A stretch of DNA of 64,000 nucleotides, taken from NCBI GenBank assembly GCA_037013685.1, contig CM072905.1, positions 9,948,991-10,012,990 of the forward strand, given 5' to 3'. The DNA is from Acridotheres tristis. Its lineage: Eukaryota; Chordata; Aves; Passeriformes; Sturnidae. How positions within the stretch are numbered: the stretch's first letter is position 1; every line of letters begins with the position of its first letter. Both the position numbers and the translations under genes were made by a program. Shown here piece by piece: positions 31,900 to 44,900 of the stretch. Below the pieces are notes generated by a model, which worked only from the letters and a program-made list of their open reading frames with translations, was not told where the DNA came from and made no database searches.

Positions 31900-32930
31900 G
31901 CGAATATGGGAAATACGATAAAGCTGCTGGGGCCGACGGCCGGCCCCCGAGGGGATGTGAAACAGGAGAGCAGATGTCCGAGCGCCGCCGGCTGAGGGGC
32001 CGGCGGGGCCGAGCGCGGTGCCCTGACGGGCTGTGGGCGATGCCCCCCCGGCCCGAGGGAGCAGGAGCGGAGCCGCAGGACCGCCCGGGGATGCCCCGTC
32101 CCCCCGCGGGAGGCAGCGCCGCCTCCGCCCCGCCGCAGCGGTGCCGCAGGCGCGGGGCCCCGGCGGGGAGGGGTTTCGCGGCCCCAGCCGGGGGCGGACG
32201 GGCGGCGGGGCCGTGTGTCCTGCCCTGCCGGGGAGGGCCCTGCGCAGCGCCGCCGCCGCTGCTCCCGCTCCGCGCACAATGGCGACTCCCAGCCCCAGCG
32301 GCGGCTCCGGGGGGAGCGGGAGCGGGCCCGGGCCGGGCGCCGCCAGCAGCAGCAGCAGCAGCATGCAGGGTAAGCACCGCCGGGCCGGGCACCGCCGGGC
32401 CGGGCCGGAGCCGCCGCAGGTCTCGCCCTGCCCGGGCCGTGGGGACCCCTGGGCGCTGCCGGCTCGCGCCCCTCGCGCTGGGCCGCGGCTGCGGAGCGGC
32501 GCTGCCCGCGGGAAGCCCCGGCCCCGGCTCGGCCCGGCCCTGGCGGCTCCGCTCCGGGCCTGCCCCGCTGGCGGCCTGGCCGCGCCCGGCGCGCTCGGCG
32601 GGAGGAAGCGCGGCCCTGGCCCTGCCCGCCGGGGAGCGGGGCCTGCCCGGAGCTCGGCCCCGGCCGCCGGGACAAAGGCCGGGCTGGACGCTGCTCCGGC
32701 CTCTCCCGGCGGGGAACGGCTCTGCGGCCGCTCCGGGTGAGCGGTGCAGGCCGCGGCTGCAGCAGCATCCCTGGGGGGCCGGCCGGAGCCAAGTGCGCTG
32801 GGGGCGGCCTGGTGCCGGTGCCCGCGGGAGCCCCGCGATGCGGCCGGGCCGGGGCTGCGGCACCACGGCACTGCCCCGGCCAGCCGCGGTCTGCCCCGGC
32901 CCTCCGCCTCCGGTGTGTGCTTTTCTCAAG
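31900..32930. promoter_or_regulatory. CpG-island promoter of MAP2K4
   Basis: Very high GC with abundant CpG, covering exon 1 and the start of intron 1. It is TATA-less. Many overlapping stop-free frames on both strands arise from composition alone. Confidence 0.85.
32279..32369 (+). CDS. MAP2K4: MAP2K4 exon 1 (start codon)
   Basis: The ATG at 32279 has A at -3 and G at +4. It encodes MATPSPSGGSGGSGSGPGPG then AASSSSSSMQ plus one base. The same frame is open upstream to an ATG at 32033 (82 codons), but that stretch has only CpG-island composition and I treat it as 5' UTR. Confidence 0.93.
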
Positions 32931-35900
32931 ACAAACGTTTGAGTAAAATCAGTTCCGTGCGAACTTGCGGTTCAGTTTCGTTCCGTTCCGATGGAAATTT
33001 ACAGTGCTGCAGCGGGTCGTGTTGGTTCCCACCGGCACTTGTTGATGGTTGAGCAGCCTTGCAAAAACGGTGGATATTTGTTTTTCAGAAAGGCCTCAGC
33101 AAACCCTTTGAGTTTCTCCTTTAAAGTTAGACCATTGAAGAATACTCTCTGCTTGAAAAACATTCTAGGCCTTGTTAATCTGAGGTGGCACAGTGCTGCT
33201 TTGTTTGTTTTTTTTAATTAAATACATGGACGATAATATTAAAGAAGCAGTTTACCCTGTTTTGGGACCAGGAAAAAGGAACGGTTGCTCTCTCTGAGAC
33301 AGAAGTGCAGATACTGTTGTGAAATAACGTTTGTCACAGTTATTTGCTATATTCTGTGTTCTGTCTTCCTGGTATGGACTTTGCTGAGACTGATGGGAAC
33401 TTGTTTGGGCAGAGAACTGATAGTTAAACTGAAGAGCTTGGTATATTTGGTGTAAAAAGGTGAATTTTGGCTCCTTGTAGCTTCCCTTGTGTGAAGGATT
33501 GGGTACCTTTTGGGCCTTGTCAAGGTGGTATTATCCGTCTTTCAAAAATCAGAATCCCAGACCTTGTGAATTAAATGCATGAATTAAAAACTTGACCGTG
33601 ATATGCCCAAGCAGTTGTGATTTAATAAAAGCAAGCTTTGTTCTTGTGGTGCAGTTACAACCCTCAGTGTTGCCCACTGTATTTCCACCTGAGCCATTTT
33701 TCATATTTGAGTCGTTGCTCTGAATCACCTGTATCTTCCAAGGCTGAGAGTTGGTTTTGCACTCTGGCACCTGTGATGCCCTGTGAGCTTGTAGCATCTG
33801 CATGCTCTCTCCAGTGGAGGAAGGGCAGTTGGTTCTGCTGTTGCTGGTTTAAAGTGGCTGTTTAAATATGGATTCAGGACCATGGGCTAGTGTGACGGTG
33901 CCCAAGTGCTGGTGTTTTTTCCTAAGGTAACAGGTGAGTGTTTAGGTGTCCCAGGAGGAGTTGTGTGTGGGATCCTGGCTGGGCTCTGGAGCAGCAGGTA
34001 GCTGTGACTGTGATGGTTCCTGGAACCTGCAAGAAACTCCGTCCCAGGAGGAGCTGTGCTGCCACACCACCCAGGTGGGCTGGGAAGGGGCTGCAGGTGG
34101 TGTGCAGGCTGCTGGGGCAGCTCTGGCTGCTCTCCAGGATGCACAGTGGCCTTGCCCACAGCGTGTTCCTGCTGATGCCAAGGCAAGCTGAGCTAAACAA
34201 AGAAAACCCCACAAAAGTGTCGAGTGTTGTGCAGTTGGGATGCCCACCTTGTGCTTGTGGTGGGGCTGGGCTGGCACTGAAGCAAGGGAGGTGCAGGAAC
34301 GCATTGCTGGGTGGGGAGAAGAGTAGGTAGAACTGCATCAGTGTTGATTTAATTGGCTTAAACAGTATGAGAAGGTGGAGCAGGGAAGTCATTAAGCTGG
34401 AAACAAGTAATTATATTTAAAAAAAAAGGTTTTGCTCAGTTAAATTTCAGCCAGAAACACTCTGACCTGGCTCGTGTAACTGGTGCTGCAAGGGAGGTGG
34501 GAGAGGGTGGAACTCCTATGCCAGAGGGCTGTGACAGTGGTCCCCTGGACAGCAGTCTGTTGTTCTGGAGACCCTGCCCAGAGGCCATGTGCATGGGCAA
34601 GCTTGCCTGAGGTGAGAGTCCCTTGCACGGGGTTTCTGTTTTGGTCTCAAGGCTGGCAGTTTTATAAGGACTGTCAGCTGTCAGGGCATTCATTAGGACT
34701 TGGGGGTAGGGAAGAATTGTGAGGATGGTGGTACAGGGGAGAAATCTACAGAGAAATTGAGGCCCATCACATTGATGGCAAGGGCAGGGGATCAAGACGG
34801 TCTCTGCAGGCCACTCAGTTTTGGTTTTAGTTCTGTATCCTACACCATTTTTGATGCACACAGGCTAAAGTGCTCCAGGTGACAATACAGAAGTGAAAGG
34901 ACACTGTGCTGTCCTTGGGCTGGGCTCACTGTGCAGCCATGGCCCTCAAGCCTGGTGATCAGGCAAGGGGTTGCTTCAGGCCTTATTATTTATTTTTCAC
35001 CTTTATTCTGCGTGCTCCAGCTTCCCTCCCATGTCTCTCTTGGCTACCTGGATCAGCTGCCCATGCCAGAAGACCTGGAGCTTCGTTTCTTCCCAAAGAA
35101 TCTCCTGGCCAGTGCAGTTCATGGTGCTGTGTTCAAGACACAGCTTGGAGACAAAAGAGAGATGGAATTCTGAGTATAAAATAGATCCTATTCCATAATT
35201 TTTTAAATGTCTGTTGCATGCACACTGAAGTCTGTCTGGATGCTGGTGACTGTTGGTGTGAAGAATTGTTGTCGTTCTTACTCATGTGTAATGTTAGCAT
35301 TCAAGAATAGTCCTGAATATTTAGTGTCCTGGGTGTTTTCTGGAGGAAACAGATTCTGTGGGAAGTAGGATACCTTTGATGGTGATTTAAGGAAAAAACA
35401 GCACCCAAATGGTAATTGAGGCAATTTTGTGTTTCTCTCATTGCCAAAATTAGTAATAGTCATTACTGCTAACATTAATCAGAAAATGATATTTTGAAGA
35501 ATGTTGGAATGAAATCTAGAAATGTAGTTTATTCCAAGGCATAGGGAGAATTTTGATTCTAATTACAACCTGTGGAGTCACTCATCCTAACTGCAGTGCC
35601 AAAGAGGAACTGGAAGCACTTAAAACTGATGGTTATGGAATCAGTTCAGCTGCACTGGATATTCAGGAAGACTGGAGGTAACTGGGACTTCTCCAAATAC
35701 TTGCTGCCTGGTGTGCTCTGGCATCTTTAAAAAGCAAAGCACAGCTACTGCGTATGTCTTCTCAGAGTGTACATCGTGGCTCAGGAGTGTTGGCTGGGAA
35801 TTCCTGACCAGTTCAACCAGAATTTGGGATTCGCAGTTCCCTTCACATGTGTGTGGTCCTGTTTGCTTCCTCATTGGTGTCTTTGCCCTCTTCACCTGAC

Positions 35901-38900
35901 TCCAGCCATTTTAGCAAAAAATCACAGGAGGTCTGTCTCTGGTGAGAATCCTTGATGGGTATGAGGCAAGGAGCCTGGACAGGGAGGTTGTGAAGAGGTG
36001 TCTCAGTGCATGAGGAGGTGAACTAGAGTCCCTCTCTTACCCTTGGGTGCCATCAGTGGCTTACTGGAGTTGGGTGGTTAGTTGCTATTTACAAGGAAAC
36101 TCTGTCCTGTGCCTTTCTCCTTCTGGCAGAAGAGAGCTGCTGGGAGGCTTTTTGAGAGGTCGGGAGTTGTTCATGTTTGGCTGTTGACAGAATTGGTGAG
36201 TGCTGTGATGGACTTTGTCAGTCCCTGCGGTCAGGTGAGTTTGGTGTGGGTGTGTAATGGAGGTGCACTGTGTCAGTGGAGTAATCACAGCTCCACTCAC
36301 AGCACTGGCAGAAGCAGAATATTGCTTGAAGCCATTTGTGGACATCACTGTGACCAGACTGATCCTCAGTGTGGGAATTCAGTAAGAGATGCCATGGTTC
36401 CTGTGTCCTCCTCTGTTGCTTGCTGCCTTGGTGAGTGCAGGGAGTGACTGGAGCTGCTCCCCTCCCCGCTCTTACCCTTGATGGAATCACCAGACCTGTG
36501 TGTGTGTTAGCAGACAGCACTGAAGCAGGCTGACTCTGGCAGATTGATGGTTGTATGTCTACTTGGACATACTTGCAATTGTTAAGAGTGATAACAGTTG
36601 TGTGGTGAGTAAATCTGTTTTAGTTAATTTGTGTCCCCAGTTTATTCCTGTGTGGGCCTTATGGCCATGCCCACTTTGTGTTTGAGTCTTGGCGTAAGCT
36701 TGTGTGTGTAGGGTTGTGTTGGTATGTGGGCATATGGTTTTGCATTTTGGCTTTCTATTTTGTTTTACTTTTTTTGCTATGTCTGTTTTCCTGCTAAATG
36801 GGCAGCCCTAAAGCACCCAGTTAATCTCCTCACATGCTGGGAGGTCTTTTGAGTTATTTTATGCTGATTTGAGGAAGCCAGGAGGTATGTAAGTCACACT
36901 GTTGCCTGTCAAAATGAGAGTTATCCTGTAAGAGAAAGATGGGTTTTGTGTGGAAGCAGAAAAAGCCAAAATGTGTACTTTCCAAACTTCATGTTGTTGA
37001 GGAGTCCCTGAGATTTAATTTGTGTGTATGCAGTGAACCATTGCTTACAGGAATCTCATGTAACCACATCAAGTTCTGCATGTATCAAACGCACATAAAC
37101 AGCTTTTCAGCATTCTGCGCTTTGAAGTTGGTTATCTTCTATTGGATTTAGCTTTAATAAAATTTTATGTGAAAGAAAATGTGGAGATCTGCTTCCTGGT
37201 GGAGGAAGCAGGTTACCTGATGTAGCCTGTGGAGACTTAAAAGGAAATCTGTGAGAGGAAGAAACTATGCAGGGTGTTTGTGTAGTGCTCTGCCCTGTGG
37301 GTAGGAACTGGCAGCAAATATCCATTTCCAGGCTCCACTAAAGTGATGTTTAGAAAGAAGGTATAAAAATCTCTGAATGGATGTGATGCTTCTGGCATCC
37401 TCTCAAAGGCTGGAGTGCACTGATGTGGACCAGCATTGGAAAGGTGCTGGTGATGTTCCCTGCTCTCATGTACTTCATTTAAAATGGGCTTCATTGTATT
37501 TAAGTGCCTCCTTAGATGTATATGTGTGTTATGCCCTTCTGCCCTGTACTGAGACAGCAGCATCCACTCAGGAAGGTGGGGATTGCTATGCTGCAGCAGC
37601 AGGGTGAGGAAAACCTGCCTGATACTGGCAGTTGAACCTTTTCACTGTGGTTCAAGAAGTATCACCTTGGGATATGGGCCTTTTCATGGATATTCTGGTC
37701 AGGATGGGTTATTTTTATTACTGTACAGCATTGTCTGCTGGCTTTGGAGAGATGAACAAATGTTTTGGGGATTCCTTTGTTGATCCTGGTCATTTATGGT
37801 TGCTGGGCTATAACATCTCTTCTGCTGTGAGAAACTGAGTCCCTCTGATGACACTTGTTCAGAAGAATCTGTGTCCTTAAGTAGATTTGCCTAGGAGTTA
37901 GTGCATTTTTAAAGTGCCTTTATACCAGTTTGGTTGATTTCTGGTTTTCGGTTCTCCCTGTGCAGTTCTGCTGCAATTGGCCAATGCCTTCAGTAACGTG
38001 AATCTTCCACTGCGTTATTCCAGGCTGCTGATGTTCCCTGCAAAGAGCTTTTGTCTGTCTTCTGGGTACTCAGCTTTCTTTTCATGTTATGGATTTGTTT
38101 GATTGCAGAAGGGATGTGTGAGCAATGGGTAAATGACAAGTGCAGTGCATGTTGAGCACAGAAAAATGTCTTTCAAAAAGGTATGTTACTATAGCTGGTT
38201 TACTTAACGTGCAGTAGTTACTCATGGTAGATCCCTGAAAAGAGACATTTCACCTGTGTTTCCTCAGTTCAGCTCATAGATAACTTGAATACTGTGTCTC
38301 TGCTAGGGTGAGAATGGAACAGCTATTGCATGTTCATTGTCCCTCTGGTTTGGAGGATGTTTGGAACATGAATGTGAGGCTCGCTCCTCGCAGTTGGCAC
38401 TGACTTGGCTGTCAAAATATTGAAATACTTGATTATCAAAATCAATGAGAAGTGCTCAGAGTTATCCTGAAGGTGCCAAGGGTTTAAGCCATTGTTCATA
38501 AAGGGTGAAATGCAGGGAGAGTGGGTTTCATTTGGCTCTCCTGGGACAGGATTGCAGGAAGGATTTATGCAGCCTTAGAGCTTTGTTTTTTACTCGTGGT
38601 TATGTTAGTGTCTGAACAAGACAAAATAATTTTTGCTGTGACTCTGCATCCTGTTTTCTACCCCCACCCACCTCTTTGTACTGCTACTGAGTTGTTGGAC
38701 ACGTTCTCTCTGCTACAAGTCTCTTGCTGAGGTTTGCTAGGTGGATTTATGTGATCTTATGAGATGCTTGGAAAGCTGCAGGTGACACCTCGTGTGGCTG
38801 CCTCTCAAAGTCTTGCAGTCTCGAAATGACTGCAAGAGCTGGTGTGGATGTACCTTTTACATACACCTACCTTTAGCATACACAGCCCATCTGTTCACCT

Positions 38901-41900
38901 TGTAGGCATTTCCCATGTTGGACCATGTTTGTCCCCTTCCTTATGAATGGTCCCAGCTCGGGACCTGACTTCCCTCTGGAACTGTATCTGGATGAATTGA
39001 CCTTTTTCCTGAGGCCTTGGAGCTGAAGGGAAGGGTAGACTGCAGGGAGATTTGAACTAATTCCTGTGATTTAATATGGTAAACTCAGAGCACTCGGTAG
39101 GGTATGTGTTTTAAACCAAAGGATGTAAAAGACTGATAAACTTTGGCAGCCAAATACATTTGGAAATAATGATAAGGAGGGAAGGGAGAGTTGAGAACTT
39201 GCTCTGCCTCAGCAGTTGAGCTGCCACAGCCTCACCAGTGAAGCTTTGTCAGCCTAAACATTTGCATTTTGGAGCTGGTGTCCTGGACAGGCTGTGGTGC
39301 TGAATTTGGTTCTAAACTTCTCATTCCACTTTTATGTTACATTAGTCTGGTTCTTATGGAATGTTACTGGGTCTGCTTTTGTTTGAGGGCAAGCTTTAGA
39401 CCTTGAAGTTCCCCATGATGTGCATTTCCTGGTCTGTTTAGGTGGCTGTTCAAGGTTAGTCCTGCTGCTCATGCAGGTGTAACATGCCTGTGTCTCCTCG
39501 TGGTTAGGTGCAAAGGTGCAAATGTGATTTTTATCAGATGTCATAGTTTAAGCATGGTCCCAGTGGAGCTCTCTGCAGCCCTGTTGGGTGCCGGCTCCAT
39601 TCCTGCACAGATCCTTTGTGGGGCATGTGAGGTATCATTGGCCTGGATTTGCATCAGGAGTATCATGTGCTGCTGCAGAGCATCTTCCAAAATGTGTGAC
39701 CTTGACACCTCAGGCTGTACCCTCAGTGGTGAGATCTCTGCTATTACTGTTAGTGAGGAAATACAACACAGTCTTACCAAGTATTGCTGCCCATCTCCCT
39801 CCTGTTTCTCCTCTCAGGTGAGCTGCACTGCTGTGCCCATGGGTGGTACAGTGACAGTGTTCAGTGGGTATGGCCCATTAATTCCCTATGAGCATCAAGG
39901 GAGATGGGAGTATGTGTATTGCACAAATTGTGTATTTATTAGCTGCTAAATTGGTTTCCTCTTCTGTAAATCAAAGCCTTGGTGTTTGCCCTTTACTGGA
40001 GGCAGGGCAAGCCCTTCAGGAAGCAGACAGCTCTGCTGGTCGTGGAGCAAACAAAGAGTCCAAGCGCCAGGAATTAGTCTGTGTTTTGAATAATTTATCT
40101 GATCTTTCTGAGGTGCTTCGGGAGATGCCCTGTGGAGTAAGGAGGACAGCTGCTGGGAGCAGACAGCTGAGCCCAATGGGAGTTTATCCTTTATCTGTTT
40201 TTGTCTAGGCTTATTTTTTTTTTCTGTGGACCCAAAGGGTTGTGTGATTTGCTTTGGACCTAATTCTCTGGAAGTGGCTCTCTGAAGTGAATTAGCTATC
40301 ACTTTGCTTTTGGACCAGAAAGCAAAGTATTTGTACTTTGAAGAGGTTTGTGGACAGAGATAAAACAGTTTCCTTTAAAAACATGTGGCTGTGTTGTTTG
40401 ACCTGGGAGTGGTTGTGGACTAAGATGAAAGCATTGCGTTTGGAAATCTCTTCTGGGGAGCAGTGGGACCGTGTCCGAGTTTTCCTGTAAAGACCAGTTC
40501 CTCTCCTGAACACTGTCAGTTCAGGATTTGGTCTCATGCCACATTCTGGAAACCTCATCCTACCTTTGATGTCCTCTTGTTTCCTCTCGTCCCACTCAGA
40601 AACCTGCATGGGTAGAAAGTAGGAAGGGCAAGGATGGTCAGAGCAGCTTTGTACAATGCTGGCCAAGAGCTGAGGAGATGTTCTTCAGGGTCCATTTTGC
40701 CTTGGGGTAGCTGCAACAATCAGCGTGTGGAAAGTGGGGTATTTGCATGTCAGCTTTTAGAGCTGGTTTACTTTGTGATTTGAGGAAGAGGTCAGCTTTT
40801 TTGTGATCTGATATAACCCAGTTGTTGCCACTAGAAGGTGTGACACTAAGGTGTGAGTTAGTATGCAAACTAGCACAAAGGAGTTGTGAATGAGCTCAGA
40901 CTTCTGTTGGAAGAAGAAAGGGTTGGATGCAAAGGTTTGGGTATGTGCTGCTTTAGGCAGCAGCTTGGCAGTTGAGTTCTTTCTGCCCTGGAGCCACATG
41001 TTGTGGAATATCTGAACAAGCCCGCCAGCATTCTATTGGAAATGCAAAATCTATTTTAAAATATAGTTCTAATTAATTTATTTCTTTTTGAGAAAAATTG
41101 GAGTAATAGCCTGGAGCTTATCTGCCCAGCTGGTTATGCCAGAGTCATACATAGCCAGATAGGCTTCTTATGGGTTAAGCTTTGCCACTGTATATCAGTG
41201 CTCCATGTCCGTGGGGCTGAGAATAAAAACTTACTCTCTGGCCTGTTTCTGTGGTTTCATCCCTGCTGATCCTGCTGATGAGGACTGCAGCTGAGCAAAT
41301 GGGAGAAGGATCTTCTCAGCAAGCGTGGAAATTGCAAAGATTGAGACCGGAATGGTGGGAGCTGGTGTCTTGAGGCCCATGTGTGTCTGTTTGGGCTTAG
41401 CTGACTTCTCCATCAGGGCCATGGTTTGGAATCTTCTGTGAGTTGAAGAAATTCCCAGTCTGATTTGTCAGTATGGTTGCTTTTTTTCCTGCCTTACAAA
41501 AATACGGGAAATGAAGAATATATGAATGCACAGTTTATTTCAGTGAAGCCCTGCAATGTTTCTAGGTCTGGGAATTTACTTTATTATAGACAGGCCTTAC
41601 TCAGGGCTGACTTGAACGGGAGCCTGGAACTAAACTGGCAGCAGGAACCCTGCTTCATCGTGAGCTGCCAAAAGTCTGAGAGGCACCCTGCCCCATACCA
41701 GGGCACTGTACTGCTCTCACAGGACCTGGGACACAGTCCAGGAGCCACTTGTCCACAGTGTTGTTTCCACATAGTAAATAGCAGCTTTCTGGGAAGGTTT
41801 GTGTAGGGTTTTCCTCTCAGAGCTGAGTGATACTCTGACATGGGCAGTAGAGCTCTGACTGCTCAGTGTTCTCATAATAATTCTGTGCTGGCATGTCCTG

Positions 41901-44900
41901 ACTCCTTGACACCCAAACCAAACACAGATAATGCTCTGTGACAACATTCTGCAACAGGTTAATGTCCTTCCTGTTGAGCAGTGCAGAAATGGAGAGTGTA
42001 ATGAGACTGTAGTTAACATCTGCTGTCCCTTCAGTCTTTGTGTTCAAGAGTTGTGGGTTTAGCTGCCAAGACAGGTCACTCCATGGCAGCTGAGCTGGTA
42101 AAGGGGAAGTTTGGGTCATCTTCATCCAAGCTGTCAAGAGTGGGTGCTTCTCTGCTGCCCAACAGGAGCATTGACTTGACTGCTCTTCCAGCATTCATGA
42201 TTCAGTCCCAAGTATGGCAGTTGTTTTGGATGACTGTGGGTTTCATATGATCTGGTCCGTGTTAGGCCTCAAAAAATGCAAAAACCTTTGGAAACCTCTT
42301 CGAAAAAGAAAAGTAAAATAATGACATATAGCAACACGGTGAAAGAATTGTATCTGCACTGCATGGGCACACACATTCTGCTGGGAGCAACCAGAGCCCA
42401 GCTAATGCCCTTACTCCTGCTAAGGGAACTGGCAAGCTGTGTACCCAGGGATTCCTATGACAAGTTTAATATTTTGTCTCCTCTAGTTACCCCTTTCTAC
42501 CTCATGCATAAGCATATCAAACCCTTCTTTATTAGGACTCTTGGCTTTCAGTAGACTGTTTCAGTCATTCTGTTGCCACACCTTGGTGATTTCATGGCAC
42601 CTGTGTAGCTGTTGATCTGGCATCTTTAACATGTGTGTGCTGCTCCCTCTGTAACGCCTGTGTCTCAGACGTGTTTTAGGGTGTGATGGTATTCCTGCTC
42701 TGGTGTGCCTTGGGCTAGGCAAGGAACCAGCCTCCTCTCCCCTTTCCAGCATATGAGTGCTCTGTTCCCATTGATGGGATGTTATTTGCAGTATATTTGG
42801 AGTTCACATTGTCTCTGGAGTTTGTTGATGGTTTTGTATGGGAGCAGAAAACATGGGCAGCAAGGCCAGGGTGATATACTTTAGCTTCCCCTGTTCTCAG
42901 ATGCCTCTGAGGGCAGCAGCACCATGAGCAGGCCTAAGCTGTGCTGGTGCCACGAGCAGAGATGACTCTTGTGTCGTTGATACAAGTTCATGCAGCCCTC
43001 ACTGTTGGGGAATCCTTCATGATTTCCGGTAGTAATAGTTTTTGGTTGGATAGAAAATCCTGAAGTGCGAGTCACAGGTGTTTGGTTATTGGTCAAAAGT
43101 ATAAATAATATCGATGTTAATTTTTAATTGGATGGTTAGCCTTTAAAAGACCTTGTAACTAGCTAGATACAGCTCCAATTTCTCACTTTTAGCTTGTTAG
43201 CTAGAAGTGCTGGAGAGCTCTCTGTACTATAGATAAGATTTAATCAACAACCAAGTCCAAACAAGAAAACTCGTCTCTTGAGTTTCAATCCTGACTCTGA
43301 GTGAAGGCAGAAGAAAAAAGAAGCCAGCCACTAATATGTGATGCTACTAATAAGGTGGTGTTGCTATCATCCCACCTTCTCAGCGAAAACTTGGGAGCCC
43401 TGCTGTAGTGGAGAAGTTGCAGCATCATAAGCCAAGTATGGGTCAGTTTTTCTGGGGTGAGCATTGGCCAGGCGGACAGCAGGGCTGGCTCTGGCCACAG
43501 GCCACACACGGGTGGCTGCAAAGGTGGAAAACTTCTTTGTGGTGCTGGGACACCTTGCAGGAGCCAGGAGGGGACTCTTGGTGCTTTTGTGTGGGATAGT
43601 CAGTTTGTATTCAGGGCTGCTGCACACATTCCTTTTCCTGTGAGCTTGGAGGGAGGAGGAGTTAATGGGGACAAGGGCAAGGGAAGAAGATAGCTGGATC
43701 TGAGTTGGGGCTACTGGCTGATATTTTTGCAACAGTCTTCTGTTACCCAGCGTGAGACCGCAGGGATTAGCGGGGCAGACTCTCAGGCTCCTTCCGGACT
43801 GAGGGCCGCCTGCCCTCTGCACACCACTAGGGCTCTTTTTACACAGGCTTTCAAAATCCAGTACGCTTGGGGAATTTTTATTGAGAGATTTTATGGTGCT
43901 TATTTCTTTAGCAGTGAAATTTTGTGTTTGTCCCTAGTTATTTACCCTAGTAAAAGAGTAAACAGCAAGGTTGCTGCTTCCTGAGAGTGCAGTGGTGCTA
44001 AATTCCTCATGCACATTGCTGTAGTGCCTGCATCCCAGAGCCTGCTGGATCACACCTGCCTCTTCCAAGTGTTGGTGGGTTAGGTCCTTGTCACTGCTCA
44101 AAGACTGGGAGCTTTGCCACGACCTGTCCCTTATATCAAGTAATGGATCTGTATCCAGGTCTGCAGTGTGGTTATCTGGTGTGATCTCTATATGATTAGG
44201 AGTTTCTCTTTGCTTGAGAAGGAATTATTCCCTGTGAGGGTGGGCAGGCCCTGGCACAGGGTGCCCAGAGAAGCTGTGGCTGCCCCTGGATCCCTGGACA
44301 TGTCCAAGGCCATGGTGGATGGAGCTTGGAGCAACCTGGGACAGTGGGAGGTGTCCCTGCCATGGCAGGGGTGGAGTGAGATGGTCTTCAAAGTCTCTTC
44401 TCACCCAAACTGTTCTGAGATTCTGTGAGTCTGGCTTGGCTGCTGGTGAGGATGAAGAGGGAGCAGCAGGCAGTGCTGCTTGCCCAGGTTGCTGTAGTAC
44501 AGGTGAACTGTCATTAGCAGCAGAGCAGGGGAATTTTACAAAAAGCCACTGTAGCGTCCTCCCCTACTCTGGGCAGGTGGCTTTGGTGAAAGTGTGGAAT
44601 GCTGTGCTTTACCAAGTCTGGTCTTTTGCTGTGGTGGCAGTGCTGGAGAGCTGGGCTTCCATGGGAAATTGCCTGGGCATGAACAGCTGGACCATGCATT
44701 TTAGAATATTGTTTAATTATGGCAGATTTACTCCAAATCTTCAACTTTCTGGGAACAAAACAATCTTTTTAGTCTTACAGTTTGTTGCTTCATACACTGC
44801 CCTGATCCACTCCTTTCCTGCCAGATGCCAGTGTTTATTCCCTGGATCCTGATGATGGGACTGCTCTGTATTCAAAGCAGTGCAGCTGAAAGTTTGATCG

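Noticed and set aside
31644..32929. Minus frames of 344-391 codons opposite MAP2K4 exon 1
   Set aside because: Stop-free only because of the CpG island; Arg/Pro/Gly/Ala-rich with no domain.
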